Shown in pieces: positions 14,769 to 22,951 of a DNA stretch of 64,000 nucleotides. Position 1 is the first letter of the stretch, and the number at the start of each line of letters is the position of its first letter. The translations under genes and the position numbers were made by a program. The stretch spans positions 62,001 through 126,000 of the forward strand of contig NZ_FNON01000001.1 in assembly GCF_900107045.1 (NCBI RefSeq). The letters run 5' to 3'. The stretch comes from Amycolatopsis xylanica (GTDB lineage Bacteria; Actinomycetota; Actinomycetes; Mycobacteriales; Pseudonocardiaceae). A model generated the notes under the pieces. The model saw only the letters and a program-made list of their open reading frames with translations, made no database searches and was not told where the DNA came from.

Positions 14769-17307
14769 TTTTGGCGGGAAGCTTGTGGGCGAGCTGGCCG
14801 CGGCGGGAGATGTCGAGCTTGCGGTAGATGTTGGTCAGGTGGAACTCGACCGTGCGGCGGCTCAGCACCAGCGCGGCCGCGATTTCGGGGTTGCTCCAGC
14901 CTTTTCGGGCCAGTGTGGCGACGTCGCGTTCGCGTTCGGTCAGCGCTTGGTCCGGCTCCGTGCGCTTGAGGCTCGCCTGTGCGTTCGCCAGCTCGAGGCG
15001 GGCCTGTGAGCGGCCGAGCACCTCGACGGCCTCGATGAGCAACGCGGGGGAGTCCCGCACTGTCCCGGCGACCCGCAGCGCGACACCCAGCCTGCGCGGC
15101 AGGTTCCGCTCGCGTGCCGACGCGAGTTCGCTTTCGGCCAGTGCCAAGGCTTCCTCGTGATTTCCCAGCTCGAAGTGGGCGAGTGCGGCGGCGATGCGCC
15201 AGGGAGCCTGAGGATGCTCGGTGAGTCCTAAATGCGCTAGCCGCCTGCCGCAGTCGAGCTGGTCGGCGAGCGCGGACGCGTGGTCGCCTGCCGCCGCGTG
15301 CAGCAGGCCTCGGGCGTGCAAGGTCAAGCACGCCCGCAGATACGTGGTCGTGGTCCGCTTCCGCGCGAGTAGCCGCTCGATCTCCGCTTGGTCGCCCCTG
15401 GCCGCGACCAGGCGCATCCGAGCGCCGTCGAGCAGTTCGCCCTTGATGTCCACTAAGGACAATTTGTCGGCCGCGGCCTCGAGGTCGGCGCCTGCGCTGG
15501 TCAGCTCTCCGCGCTGGTAATGGATTTCGGCGCGGTTCAGCAGTGCCAGGCCGGTCGCGAGCGGCAGTCCGGACGCGCCGTCGTCGAGCACTTTGTCGCA
15601 GAGCAGCAGCGCGAGGTCGTACTCCTCGATGTTGGTCAGCGCGGTGACCACGGCCCCGAACGCCCGCAGCTCACCGAGGCCGGTGATCGGGCCGGTCGGG
15701 CCGTTCTCGAGCGCGAGGCGCCGGACGGCCGCCACGGGTTGGCCGGTCACCGATCCGCGAGCGGCGAGGAACGCGTTCAGCCGCCGCGTGCCCGCCTCGG
15801 AGGTGTGGCCGAGCGCGGCGAGCCGCCGCGGGATCGCGACCGCGGCCTGCGGATCGTGGCGTGACTGGTAGAGGACACAGACTTCGAGGTCGGCCGCCAG
15901 CCGGGGGTGGCTGACCGACCAGAACCGCACCGCTTCCCGCAGCACGTTGAGCGCCTCGTTCCAGCGGCCGGACAGCCACAGCGCGTCGGAGAGCAGCTCG
16001 GTCGCGCGCGCCCGCCGAGCCGGTTCGCCGTCGTTTTCGACCACGCGGGTGAGGGTGCGCACGGCCGCCGCCGGGTCGGCGTGCACCTCGGCCGCGCCGA
16101 GTTCGAACAGCACGGCTTCGCGCCGCTCGGGCGGAAGTGGCTCGCGCAGCACGCGACGCAGGTGGGCGACGGCCTCGTGCGGGTCACCGTCGGCGAGCGC
16201 GGTGCCCGCCGCGTCGAGCAGGACTTCGGTCACCCAGGCCTCGCCGATCTCGTCCGTCTTGCGCAGGTGCGCGGCGACCAGCCGGTCCGGCGCCTGCTCC
16301 CGGCGCAGGACCCGCGCGGCCTTGGCATGCGCCGCCTGGCACTCGGCCGGGCTCAGCCCGCTGGCGATCGCCACCCGCACACCGCGGTCGGCGAACGCGG
16401 GTTTTCTTGCGCCGGTGAGAAAACGCAGCTCTCGCAACCGCTTGGCGGCCCGCAGCGCGCTGGACGGTGTGAGCCCGGCGACGGCGGCCGCCAGGTCGAG
16501 ATCGATCGGTGCGTCGTCGAGCGCGGCGACGGTTCGCGCGAGCGAGGCCAGCGCCGGATCTTCCTCGGCGAGGAACCGGTGCACGGCTTCGCTCAGCCGG
16601 GGCGTGCCGAACACGGCGAGATCGAGCCTGCTGGCCCGGATTTCGAGACAGGTCCTGATCAGCGCGGTGAGCCTGGCCGGGTTGCCCGCGCTGACCACCT
16701 GGCAGGTCTCTACGAATGCTGGGCAGAGGTCGCCGCCGAGGCTGTCGGTGATGACGAGCTCGCAGGCCTGCCGGTCGAGTCCGCGGAGGGGAAGACGGTG
16801 AAACGGCGGGCTGTCGCCTGCCGGGGTGTCCGTGGAACGCGTGAGCAGGATGCCGATCCGGTGCCCGGCCGCGAGCCGCCTGGCCGCGTAGCCGAGCCAG
16901 CGGGTGGACTGCGGGTCGGCCAGCTCGGCGTCGTCGACCAGCAGTAGCACGGGAAAGTGCTCGGCGAGATGCGCCGAAAGCCACAGCCACCAGCCGTGCA
17001 GCTGGGCCTGGATGTCGTCGTGGTCGAGCGGCAACGGCAGCGTGCGTTCCAGCAGCTGCCGGACCACCCCGAAGGCGAAGTCCCGTTCGGCCTTCGCGGC
17101 TCGCGCGGACAGCACCAGGAAACCCTGTGCCTCGGCCAGCTCCGCGGCCGCTGTCAGCAGCGACGTCTTGCCAGTTCCCGCCGCCCCGGTGAGGGTGACC
17201 ACCGCGGGCTCGCCCGCGCCGATGCGCTCGAGGTGAGCGGCGAGCAGATCGAGTTCCCGATCCCTGCCGTGGAGCCGCCTTCCCTGTGTGACTTCGGCGA
17301 GATCCAC
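14761..17307 (-). CDS. LuxR-family regulator with N-terminal AAA ATPase (LAL type)
   Basis: Large ATP-binding LuxR-type regulator of about 848 aa. Near the N-terminus is an ATPase module (LHGRDRELDLLAAHL, Walker A GAAGTGKTSLL, Walker B-like PVLLLVDDAELAD). A long alpha-helical TPR-like middle follows, and the last 60 residues are a LuxR DNA-binding domain (LTERERDVATLARKGWSNPEIAAALVLSRRTVEFHLTNIYRKL). GTG 17307 is the best start by homology-like position (VDLAEVTQGRRLHGRD); the frame stays open to 17448 and no strong SD is seen. It diverges from a SARP-type regulator, with an inverted repeat between them, and converges on the PL8 lyase. LAL proteins often control carbohydrate or secondary-metabolite genes; the target here is unknown. 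Confidence 0.8.
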   Translation of the reverse strand: MDLAEVTQGRRLHGRDRELDLLAAHLERIGAGEPAVVTLTGAAGTGKTSLLTAAAELAEAQGFLVLSARAAKAERDFAFGVVRQLLERTLPLPLDHDDIQAQLHGWWLWLSAHLAEHFPVLLLVDDAELADPQSTRWLGYAARRLAAGHRIGILLTRSTDTPAGDSPPFHRLPLRGLDRQACELVITDSLGGDLCPAFVETCQVVSAGNPARLTALIRTCLEIRASRLDLAVFGTPRLSEAVHRFLAEEDPALASLARTVAALDDAPIDLDLAAAVAGLTPSSALRAAKRLRELRFLTGARKPAFADRGVRVAIASGLSPAECQAAHAKAARVLRREQAPDRLVAAHLRKTDEIGEAWVTEVLLDAAGTALADGDPHEAVAHLRRVLREPLPPERREAVLFELGAAEVHADPAAAVRTLTRVVENDGEPARRARATELLSDALWLSGRWNEALNVLREAVRFWSVSHPRLAADLEVCVLYQSRHDPQAAVAIPRRLAALGHTSEAGTRRLNAFLAARGSVTGQPVAAVRRLALENGPTGPITGLGELRAFGAVVTALTNIEEYDLALLLCDKVLDDGASGLPLATGLALLNRAEIHYQRGELTSAGADLEAAADKLSLVDIKGELLDGARMRLVAARGDQAEIERLLARKRTTTTYLRACLTLHARGLLHAAAGDHASALADQLDCGRRLAHLGLTEHPQAPWRIAAALAHFELGNHEEALALAESELASARERNLPRRLGVALRVAGTVRDSPALLIEAVEVLGRSQARLELANAQASLKRTEPDQALTERERDVATLARKGWSNPEIAAALVLSRRTVEFHLTNIYRKLDISRRGQLAHKLPAKTG

Positions 17308-17363
17308 GGTCGCGAGGGTAGGGCGCCGTGGCCTGCGGGTAAAGGATTTCCTCGTACCTACCG

Positions 17364-17389
17364 TCACATACATCAGATGAAGTATGTCA
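17364..17389. promoter_or_regulatory. Inverted repeat between divergent regulators
   Basis: TCACATAC-N10-GTATGTCA, with 7 of 8 positions paired, lies in a locally AT-rich stretch between the start regions of the LuxR-type and SARP-type genes. This fits an operator or an overlapping promoter pair (TATGTCATATA follows at 17384-17394). Confidence 0.45.
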
Positions 17390-17479
17390 TATATCACGCG
17401 CCCCTGTGGAGTTCCGCAGTTCCCGGGCAGTGGTCCCCGTGTGACCATGTGGGAAATCCGGTGGCGAGGGTGGGGTTAC

Positions 17480-19741
17480 GTGGAATTCAAGGTTCTCGGC
17501 GCGCTCGAGATCGTCGATGAGACCGAGATCGTCGAGCTGAGCGGCGTGAAGCAGCGCGCTGTGCTCGGCTACCTGCTGCTGCACGCCAACAAAGTGGTGC
17601 CGATGAGCCACGTGGTCAAGGCGCTGTGGGGCGCCGACGTGCCGCCGTCGGCGCGCAAGATGGTGCAGAACGCGGTTTCGGCGCTGCGCCGGATGCTCGC
17701 GACAGCGTCGAGCGAGGCGCCGGTGCTGCTCACCCACGCACCGGGTTATCTGCTGCGCCTGGAGCCGGAGTCCCTTGACCTGCACCGATTCCAGCGGCTC
17801 GTCGATCAGGCGCGCGGGGACCTGGCAGCGGGCTCGGCGCAGCAGGCGGCCACCGCGTTGCGTGCGGCGCTGGCGTTGTGGCGTGGTCCCGCGCTGTCGG
17901 ATCTGGTCGAAACCGGGCTGAACTGGTCAGAGCTCAGCGCGCTGGAGATCGCCAAACTGGGCGCGGTCGAAGATTGTTTCGAGGCGGAGCTCGCCTGCGG
18001 CAGGCATCACGAGGTGCTGGCCGAACTCGCCGAGTTCGCCGTGCGCGAGCCGCGTCGCGAACGGCTGTGCGGGCAGCTGATGGTGGCGCTCTACCGGGCG
18101 GGCCGCCAGGCCGAGGCGCTCGACGTCTACCAGCGGACCCAGGCGCTGCTGGTCCACGACCTGGGCATCGAGCCGGGCCGTGAACTGCGCAAACTGCAGA
18201 GCATGATCGTCAGCCAGGATCTGGCGCTCACGGCGCACCCGCAGCCGGTGGCGGTCGCGCCGTCGCCGGACGTCAGCCTGGAACGCAAGCAGGTCAGCGT
18301 GCTGCTGGTGCATGTCGGCGCGCCCGCCGACACCGATCCCGAGGACGTGAACGACGCGCTGCCGGGGATCGCCGCGGTGGTGGGCGAGGAAGTGCGCCGG
18401 TTCGGGGGAGTCGGGGGCGGCACCATCGGCTCGATGTTCCTCGCACTGTTCGGCGTTCCCCGCAACCACGAGAACGACGCCGAACGCGCCGTGCGGGCCG
18501 CGCTCGCGATCCGCGACCGGCTCGACGGCGCCGAAGTCAGGATGGCGGTGTCCACCGGCGGCGCGCTGACCCGGTTCCAGCGCGACGACGCGGCCGCGCC
18601 GCCGGTCGTCACCGGCGCGGTGGTGGACACGGCCCTGTTGCTGTTGGGCGCCCCGGGCTCGATCGTCGCCTGCGAAGCCACCCGCCGCGCGGCGGAAGGG
18701 CAGATCGTCTTCGACGGCGCGCTGGCCGTTTCGCCAGCCGAAACCCGGGGAGCCGGTGCGGGGACGCTGGTCGGCCGGGTCCACGAGCTGCAGCTGATGC
18801 GGAGCCTGCTGGGGCAGGTCCGCGACCTGCGGCGCCCGCATCTGCTCACGGTCCTGGGCAGGCCGGGCATCGGCAAGAGCAGGCTCGTCGCCGAGTTCGG
18901 CCGTCAGGTCTGCGCGAACCGCGAAGCCGTCGCCTGCCTGACGGGATTCACCTCGCCGTTCGCCACGGAGTCCCCGTACCTGCCGCTCACGGCCATGATC
19001 GGCGAGCCGGACGCGGACCTCGCCGCCTGGTGCCGCTTCGTCGAAGCGACCGCGACCGACGGCCCGATCGTGGTGGTGCTGGAGGACCTGCACTGGGCCG
19101 ACGACGTGCTGCTCGCCGCCGTCGAAACGCTGACCGACCGGCTGCCCTCGGTGCCACTGCTCGTGATCGCGACCGCCCGCCCCGAGCTGCTGCAGCGCCG
19201 TCCTGCCTGGGGCGGCGGCCGTCGCCACACGACCATGACCACACTCGATCCGCTCAGCGAGCACGCGACGGCCGAGATCCTGCTCGACCTCGCCTCCCGC
19301 GAGGGAGCGGACCGCGCCGGACTGCCCGAGCTGTGCGACGCGCTGGCAGGCCGCGCGGGCGGCATCCCGCTATTCGCCGCCGAGTACGCGAAGATGCTGG
19401 CCGAGTTCCCCCGCCGCGACGACTTCCCAGTGCCCGCGGGCGTCCACAGCGTTCTCGCGTCGCAGGTGGACATGCTGTCGTCGACCGAAAAGACGGTGCT
19501 GCTGGACGCTTCGGTCTTGCCGGAGCCGTTCTCGGCGCAGGCCGTGGCGTCTGTCGGGCGCCGTGACGAGGCCGAGGTCGCCGGCGCGATGACACAGCTG
19601 GAGCGCCTGGGTTTCCTGCGCCGCTCGGGCGGCGGGTACGTGTTCGAGCATCCGCTGGTCCGGGAGGTCGCCTGCGCTCAACTGCCGCGCTCGGAACGCG
19701 CCGACAAAAAGCAGCGCGCCCTCGTTGTGGGGTCGTCGTGA
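17480..19741 (+). CDS. SARP-type regulator with degenerate cyclase and AAA domains; 3' end likely truncated
   Basis: About 753 aa from GTG 17480 (VEFKVLGALEIVDETEIVEL). Domain order: winged-helix DNA-binding domain (about 1-95), bacterial transcriptional activation domain (about 96-245, DVYQRTQALLVHDLGIEPGREL), a cyclase-homology region (QVSVLLVHVGAPADTD...GGGTIGSMFLALFG) and an AAA ATPase (Walker A GRPGIGKSRL, Walker B IVVVLEDLHWADD). Both metal-binding Asp positions of the cyclase region are replaced (His and Ser), so it should be inactive. The protein stops shortly after EHPLVREVACAQLPRSERADKK, where relatives usually run into a long TPR tail. The last residues and the stop (TCGTGAGTG) come from a family A repeat, suggesting truncation. 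Confidence 0.75.
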   Translation: MEFKVLGALEIVDETEIVELSGVKQRAVLGYLLLHANKVVPMSHVVKALWGADVPPSARKMVQNAVSALRRMLATASSEAPVLLTHAPGYLLRLEPESLDLHRFQRLVDQARGDLAAGSAQQAATALRAALALWRGPALSDLVETGLNWSELSALEIAKLGAVEDCFEAELACGRHHEVLAELAEFAVREPRRERLCGQLMVALYRAGRQAEALDVYQRTQALLVHDLGIEPGRELRKLQSMIVSQDLALTAHPQPVAVAPSPDVSLERKQVSVLLVHVGAPADTDPEDVNDALPGIAAVVGEEVRRFGGVGGGTIGSMFLALFGVPRNHENDAERAVRAALAIRDRLDGAEVRMAVSTGGALTRFQRDDAAAPPVVTGAVVDTALLLLGAPGSIVACEATRRAAEGQIVFDGALAVSPAETRGAGAGTLVGRVHELQLMRSLLGQVRDLRRPHLLTVLGRPGIGKSRLVAEFGRQVCANREAVACLTGFTSPFATESPYLPLTAMIGEPDADLAAWCRFVEATATDGPIVVVLEDLHWADDVLLAAVETLTDRLPSVPLLVIATARPELLQRRPAWGGGRRHTTMTTLDPLSEHATAEILLDLASREGADRAGLPELCDALAGRAGGIPLFAAEYAKMLAEFPRRDDFPVPAGVHSVLASQVDMLSSTEKTVLLDASVLPEPFSAQAVASVGRRDEAEVAGAMTQLERLGFLRRSGGGYVFEHPLVREVACAQLPRSERADKKQRALVVGSS

Positions 19742-20098
19742 GTGTTTTGGCCGGTTAGGGCGAGCCGGTATTCGATGACCTACCCGTGACGTGGCCTTGG
19801 CTGGCGCGCACGGACGGGGCGTTTGTCACGCTCAGGGGAACGAAAGTGGCTTATGTGTGCTGGTTAAGGCGTTGAACGCCTATTTCCCGCTCACCCGGCC
19901 GTGGTCTGGGTGATAAGGGCGGCCCTTGTCACCCAGGGCGTGACAAGGGTCCCCCTTGTCACGTGCCACGGTGGACGAGCCACGCGAGTGGAAGAATTTC
20001 TGCACCCAACGGAGCAAACCTTCCACTCGCGCGAGAACTCGGGCGGTAGGTAGCCAAGTACCCGTCCGCTAGAACCGGCCAAAACACTCACGAGCCCT
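19732..20098. repeat. Family A palindrome split at its centre by a 311-bp insert
   Basis: The left half (19732-19758, CGTGAGTG, then GGCCGGTTAG) and the right half (20070-20098, AGAACCGGCC, then CACTCACG) together reproduce the family A element, but 19759-20069 separates them. The break falls exactly in the loop of the palindrome. The left half supplies the stop codon of the SARP gene; the right half abuts the stop of the protease gene. This is the only content of a gap of about 350 bp without a gene. Confidence 0.72.
19867..20033. repeat. Palindromes inside the 311-bp insert
   Basis: Four palindromes are visible: AGGCGTTGAACGCCT at 19867-19881; two related units with arms GTGAYAAGGG / CCCTTGTCAC at 19910-19932 and 19940-19962; and a diverged family C copy at about 19982-20033 (CGCGAGTGGAAG / CTTCCACTCGCG at the ends). 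No ORF with a plausible start is present. Confidence 0.65.
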
Positions 20099-20855
20099 AC
20101 GGCTGGGTCGTCTGCGAGCCGATCCAGTCGGCCAGCACGTCGGCGCGGACGGTGGTTTCGAGCTTGTCGTGCGGGCAGTCCGGGCCGCTGCTTTCGATCG
20201 ACACCAGCTCCTGCCCGACGAAGTACGGGGCGCCCGAGTCATAGCGGCAGGCGCTGGTCATCGTCGACGGCGCCACCCCGCGCACGCCGAGCGTCTTCTC
20301 GCCGATCGTGCCCACCTCGACGGTGCCCTGCTGCAGTTTCGTCGAGGCCTTCGCGTCCTTTTCCGTGCTGCCCCACCCGGCGAGGGTGAGCTTTTCGTGC
20401 AATGCCGGCACGGTTCGCCGCACGACCAGCGGGGTCACGCCGGTGACGGGCGCGTCGAGCTGGACGAGCGCCGCCGGGCTGCCAGTGGCCTGGACGACCC
20501 GGACGACCTGGCGGGTCGCGCCCGCGGCGGCGTCGGCCTCGTCGGTGCGGCCGACCGTGACCGTGGTCGGATAGGGGGAGGGACCGGAGACGGGATTTCC
20601 TTTGATGTCATGGAAACAGTGGCTGGACGTCAGCACCCACTGCGGCGACACGAGCGACCCGGAGCAGGCACTGGAGTACGTGGTGCCGTTGGGACGCGGA
20701 ATGCCGGTCATGGTCAGCTTCGCGGCGAACCCGAACTGTCCCGGTGGCACATCGGACCCGTGCGCCACCGCGAACGCGGGCGTGGCGCCCGCGGTGACGC
20801 AGACGAGTGAGACAGCGGAAACGAGCGACCTGGCGCGCAGAACTTCCTCCTTCAA
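20097..20855 (-). CDS. Secreted trypsin-like serine protease (S1 family)
   Basis: A 252-aa exported protein: a signal peptide (RARSLVSAVSLVCVTAGATPAFA) followed by a chymotrypsin fold beginning VAHGSDVPPGQFGFAAKL. The catalytic His is in WVLTSSHCF; the Ser motif reads YDSGAPYF in place of the common GDSGGP. Cys residues pair as expected around the His and Ser. The start is unclear: TTG 20855 precedes an in-gene GGAGGAAG that would suit a start slightly downstream, where only rarer codons are available. It is followed on the same strand by no other gene; upstream is a small secreted protein gene that may be co-transcribed. It probably acts on extracellular protein substrates. Confidence 0.8.
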   Translation of the reverse strand: MKEEVLRARSLVSAVSLVCVTAGATPAFAVAHGSDVPPGQFGFAAKLTMTGIPRPNGTTYSSACSGSLVSPQWVLTSSHCFHDIKGNPVSGPSPYPTTVTVGRTDEADAAAGATRQVVRVVQATGSPAALVQLDAPVTGVTPLVVRRTVPALHEKLTLAGWGSTEKDAKASTKLQQGTVEVGTIGEKTLGVRGVAPSTMTSACRYDSGAPYFVGQELVSIESSGPDCPHDKLETTVRADVLADWIGSQTTQP

Positions 20856-20928
20856 CGAGCCCCGTTGCCGGGGCGGAAAACCTTCCTCCGCCCCATCGGC
20901 ACGCGGCCCGGTCTTCTGGATGGCTCGA

Positions 20929-21168
20929 TCAGGGCTTGTTGAACGGCATGCACCCGTAGAGGTTGAGCAACCCGAACGGGGTCAGCGCGCAGATGTGGTT
21001 GGCGTGCTCCAGATCGGTCTCGGCGCAGATCGAAATCCCACCGAGTGTGAGGACGCAACCTGCGAAGACGTACCCTGGCTGGCCCGGAACCGGGTCCGCG
21101 GAGGCGGGCGCGGCGGTCAGGACACCCGCGGCGGCGACGGCCGCGGCGAGGATGGCTGCTCTTTTCAT
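20929..21168 (-). CDS. Small secreted Cys-containing protein
   Basis: A 79-aa protein with a clear Sec signal (MKRAAILAAAVAAAGVLTAAPASA, cleavage after ASA) and a mature part of about 55 residues with four Cys (GCVLT, SICAET, HICALT, YGCMPF), likely two disulphides. AAAGGAG precedes the ATG with normal spacing. It lies 73 bp upstream of the protease gene on the same strand, so it may share a transcript. No family is recognised; a chaplin-like or inhibitor role would be a guess. Confidence 0.7.
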   Translation of the reverse strand: MKRAAILAAAVAAAGVLTAAPASADPVPGQPGYVFAGCVLTLGGISICAETDLEHANHICALTPFGLLNLYGCMPFNKP

Positions 21169-21271
21169 GGCTGACGCTCCTTTGTGGCTTCGGAACTCCT
21201 GTGAGCTGGGAATACCCGGCCGGCACGCCAGCCAAAATGATCTTTCGCGGGATACACCCGATCGAGCGGCC

Positions 21272-21277
21272 TAGAAT
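21272..21277 (+). promoter_or_regulatory. -10 box for a probable leaderless mRNA
   Basis: TAGAAT ends 7 nt before GTG 21285, the distance expected when transcription begins at the start codon. No SD is present upstream of that GTG, which supports a leaderless transcript for the AraC-type gene. Confidence 0.5.
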
Positions 21278-21284
21278 GCGTGGC

Positions 21285-22025
21285 GTGATCAGGGACGCCC
21301 GAGGACTCAACGGAGCCTGGACGAAGTTCCAGCGCCACGAGTTCCCGAGCCCGTCGCCGGATCTCGCCAGATTCGTGGCCAAATTCTGGGTGGTGACCTG
21401 GGACTACGACGAGCCGTACCGGCAGCTGGTCGTGCCCTATCCCAAGGTGCACCTGACGTTCCGCGATGGCGCCGCCGTGGTGAACGGGGTGTGCGGCGGG
21501 CACCGGATCAAGGTGCTCGAAGGTCGCGGCGGCGTGTTCGGGGTGGAGTTCCGCCCGGGTGGCTTCCGCCCGTACCTCGGCGCGCCGGTGTCGACCATCA
21601 TGGATCGCGAACTCGACGCGCGCGAGGTTTTCGGTGACGTGCCAACCGAAATCAGCGTCGAATCCGTCGAACGGTTCCTGCGCGAGCGCCTGCCGGAGCC
21701 CGACCCCAAGGCCGACGAAGCCGCCGAGATCGTCGCGTTCATCGCGGCGCGGCCCGAGATCGCCAGGGTCGACCTGCTCGCGAAGCAGTGGGGGACCAGC
21801 GTTCGCGGGCTGCAGCGCCTGTTCGCCGAGTACGTCGGGATCGGCCCGAAGTGGGTGATCCGCCGGTACCGCCTGCACGAGGTCACCGAGCGGCTCGCGC
21901 GCGGCGCCGTGATCGACTGGGCCGCGCTCGCCGTCGAACTCGGGTACGCCGACCAGGCGCATTTCGCCCGCGACTTCAAGGAAATGTTCGGCGAACCACC
22001 TACTCACTACGCCGAGCGCTACTAG
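21285..22025 (+). CDS. AraC-family transcriptional regulator
   Basis: A 246-aa protein. The N-terminal part (WTKFQRHEFPSPSPDLARFVAKFWVVTWDY, then VVPYPKVHLTFRDG) is the sensor-like domain found in single-protein AraC regulators of the DUF6597 type. The C-terminal 100 residues form the double helix-turn-helix (LLAKQWGTSVRGLQRLFAEYVGIGPKWVIRRYRLHEV, then WAALAVELGYADQAHFARDFKEMFGEPPTHY). The frame is open from 21201, but GTG 21285 fits a leaderless start. It diverges from the small secreted protein and protease genes, which are possible targets. Confidence 0.8.
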   Translation: MIRDARGLNGAWTKFQRHEFPSPSPDLARFVAKFWVVTWDYDEPYRQLVVPYPKVHLTFRDGAAVVNGVCGGHRIKVLEGRGGVFGVEFRPGGFRPYLGAPVSTIMDRELDAREVFGDVPTEISVESVERFLRERLPEPDPKADEAAEIVAFIAARPEIARVDLLAKQWGTSVRGLQRLFAEYVGIGPKWVIRRYRLHEVTERLARGAVIDWAALAVELGYADQAHFARDFKEMFGEPPTHYAERY

Positions 22026-22373
22026 GGACTCGCCCTTGAGTGCGTAGTAAGCACTCAAGGGTCCCCTTGCTGCGTGACCAAGCTCGGATCAGGGTTGTGT
22101 CGGCGCGAGTGGTAACTCTGCTGCGTCTAGCGGAGCAGAGTTACCACTCGCGCAAGGCCTTTCACGCTGGAGCGAGGGGATCCCCCGCTGCATTGAACGC
22201 AGCAGGGGATCCCCTCGCTCACGTCCCCGCTGACCAGCGGGAGTTCGCGGCTGCGGGGCGCGACGATGTGGCGTTTGGGCCATCTGGCTGCCCAAACGCC
22301 ACAACGTCGATTCAGACAGCCGCGAACGCACGCCACCTTTACCCTTCCCCTCAATAGTGAGGGAGGCCCTCAC
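22025..22373. repeat. Array of five or more different hairpins, partly nested
   Basis: This 416-bp gap between the AraC gene and a lipoprotein gene is built almost entirely of palindromes: 22025-22065 (CCCTTGAGTGC / GCACTCAAGGG); 22103-22153 (family C, 22 of 23 bp paired); 22170-22220 (GAGCGAGGGGATCCC arms, 7-nt loop); 22261-22309 (TGTGGCGTTTGGGC / GCCCAAACGCCACA); and 22357-22373 (GTGAGGG / CCCTCAC). The 22261-22309 hairpin sits inside a wider one, GTTCGCGGCTG (22243-22253) / CAGCCGCGAAC (22317-22327). No coding potential is seen. Confidence 0.75.
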
Positions 22374-22441
22374 CAAGCCACACCAACCACGCCGATTCGG
22401 CCGCCCACCCCAGCAGAGCCTGCGGCAACGCTTACGACCCT

Positions 22442-22873
22442 TTAGGGCTGGCCGGGGCGATAGCAGTCAGAGAATCCCGCTGGCTTGGCCGACGAGCTCG
22501 CCAGCAGCGCGACGACCTGGTCGCGGCGAAGGTTCTCGGGGTAGCCGGGCCAGTCGGGCTCCTGGCCGTTGACGTGGAGCTCGTCGAGCCAGTAGCCGGG
22601 CTTGCCGACGGACTTCGCGAACTCGAGGTCGCAGCCGTTGAGGCGGACCATGGCCTCGAGGGTCTTCTCGGACGACTTGATCGTCCGGCCGCCGACCTTC
22701 TTGGTCTTCTTCTCGGTCTCGGTGTGCGCGCCGGTCGGGTTCGGGAAACCCGCGGCCTTCAGCTCGCTGACGAATTTGCTCTCGTTGCTGGAGCAGCCGG
22801 TGAGTGCCGCGGCGGCGCCCAGCAGCACCAGGATGGTGGCGACGGTTCTCTGCACAGCGACAGCAAAGCGCAC
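22442..22873 (-). CDS. Small lipoprotein of unknown function
   Basis: About 143 aa from GTG 22873 (VRFAVAVQRTVATILVLLGAAAALTGCSS), with a lipoprotein signal whose lipobox is ALTGC; GTG 22855 is the alternative start. The mature part has two further Cys (LNGCDLEF and FSDCYRPG) that may form a disulphide and no recognised enzyme motif. GGGGTGG lies just before GTG 22873. It diverges from the dioxygenase gene with only about 80 bp between starts. Confidence 0.65.
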   Translation of the reverse strand: MRFAVAVQRTVATILVLLGAAAALTGCSSNESKFVSELKAAGFPNPTGAHTETEKKTKKVGGRTIKSSEKTLEAMVRLNGCDLEFAKSVGKPGYWLDELHVNGQEPDWPGYPENLRRDQVVALLASSSAKPAGFSDCYRPGQP

Positions 22874-22951
22874 GAACCACCCCGGCCGCTGGCGAATCGC
22901 CGAAATCGGGCGCGGGTGGATGATCACCCGGCGAGGGTGCAATCTGGAGTG

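Noticed and set aside
22025..22373. CRISPR array
   Set aside because: Each palindrome is different and there are no regular direct repeats or spacers; no cas gene is nearby.
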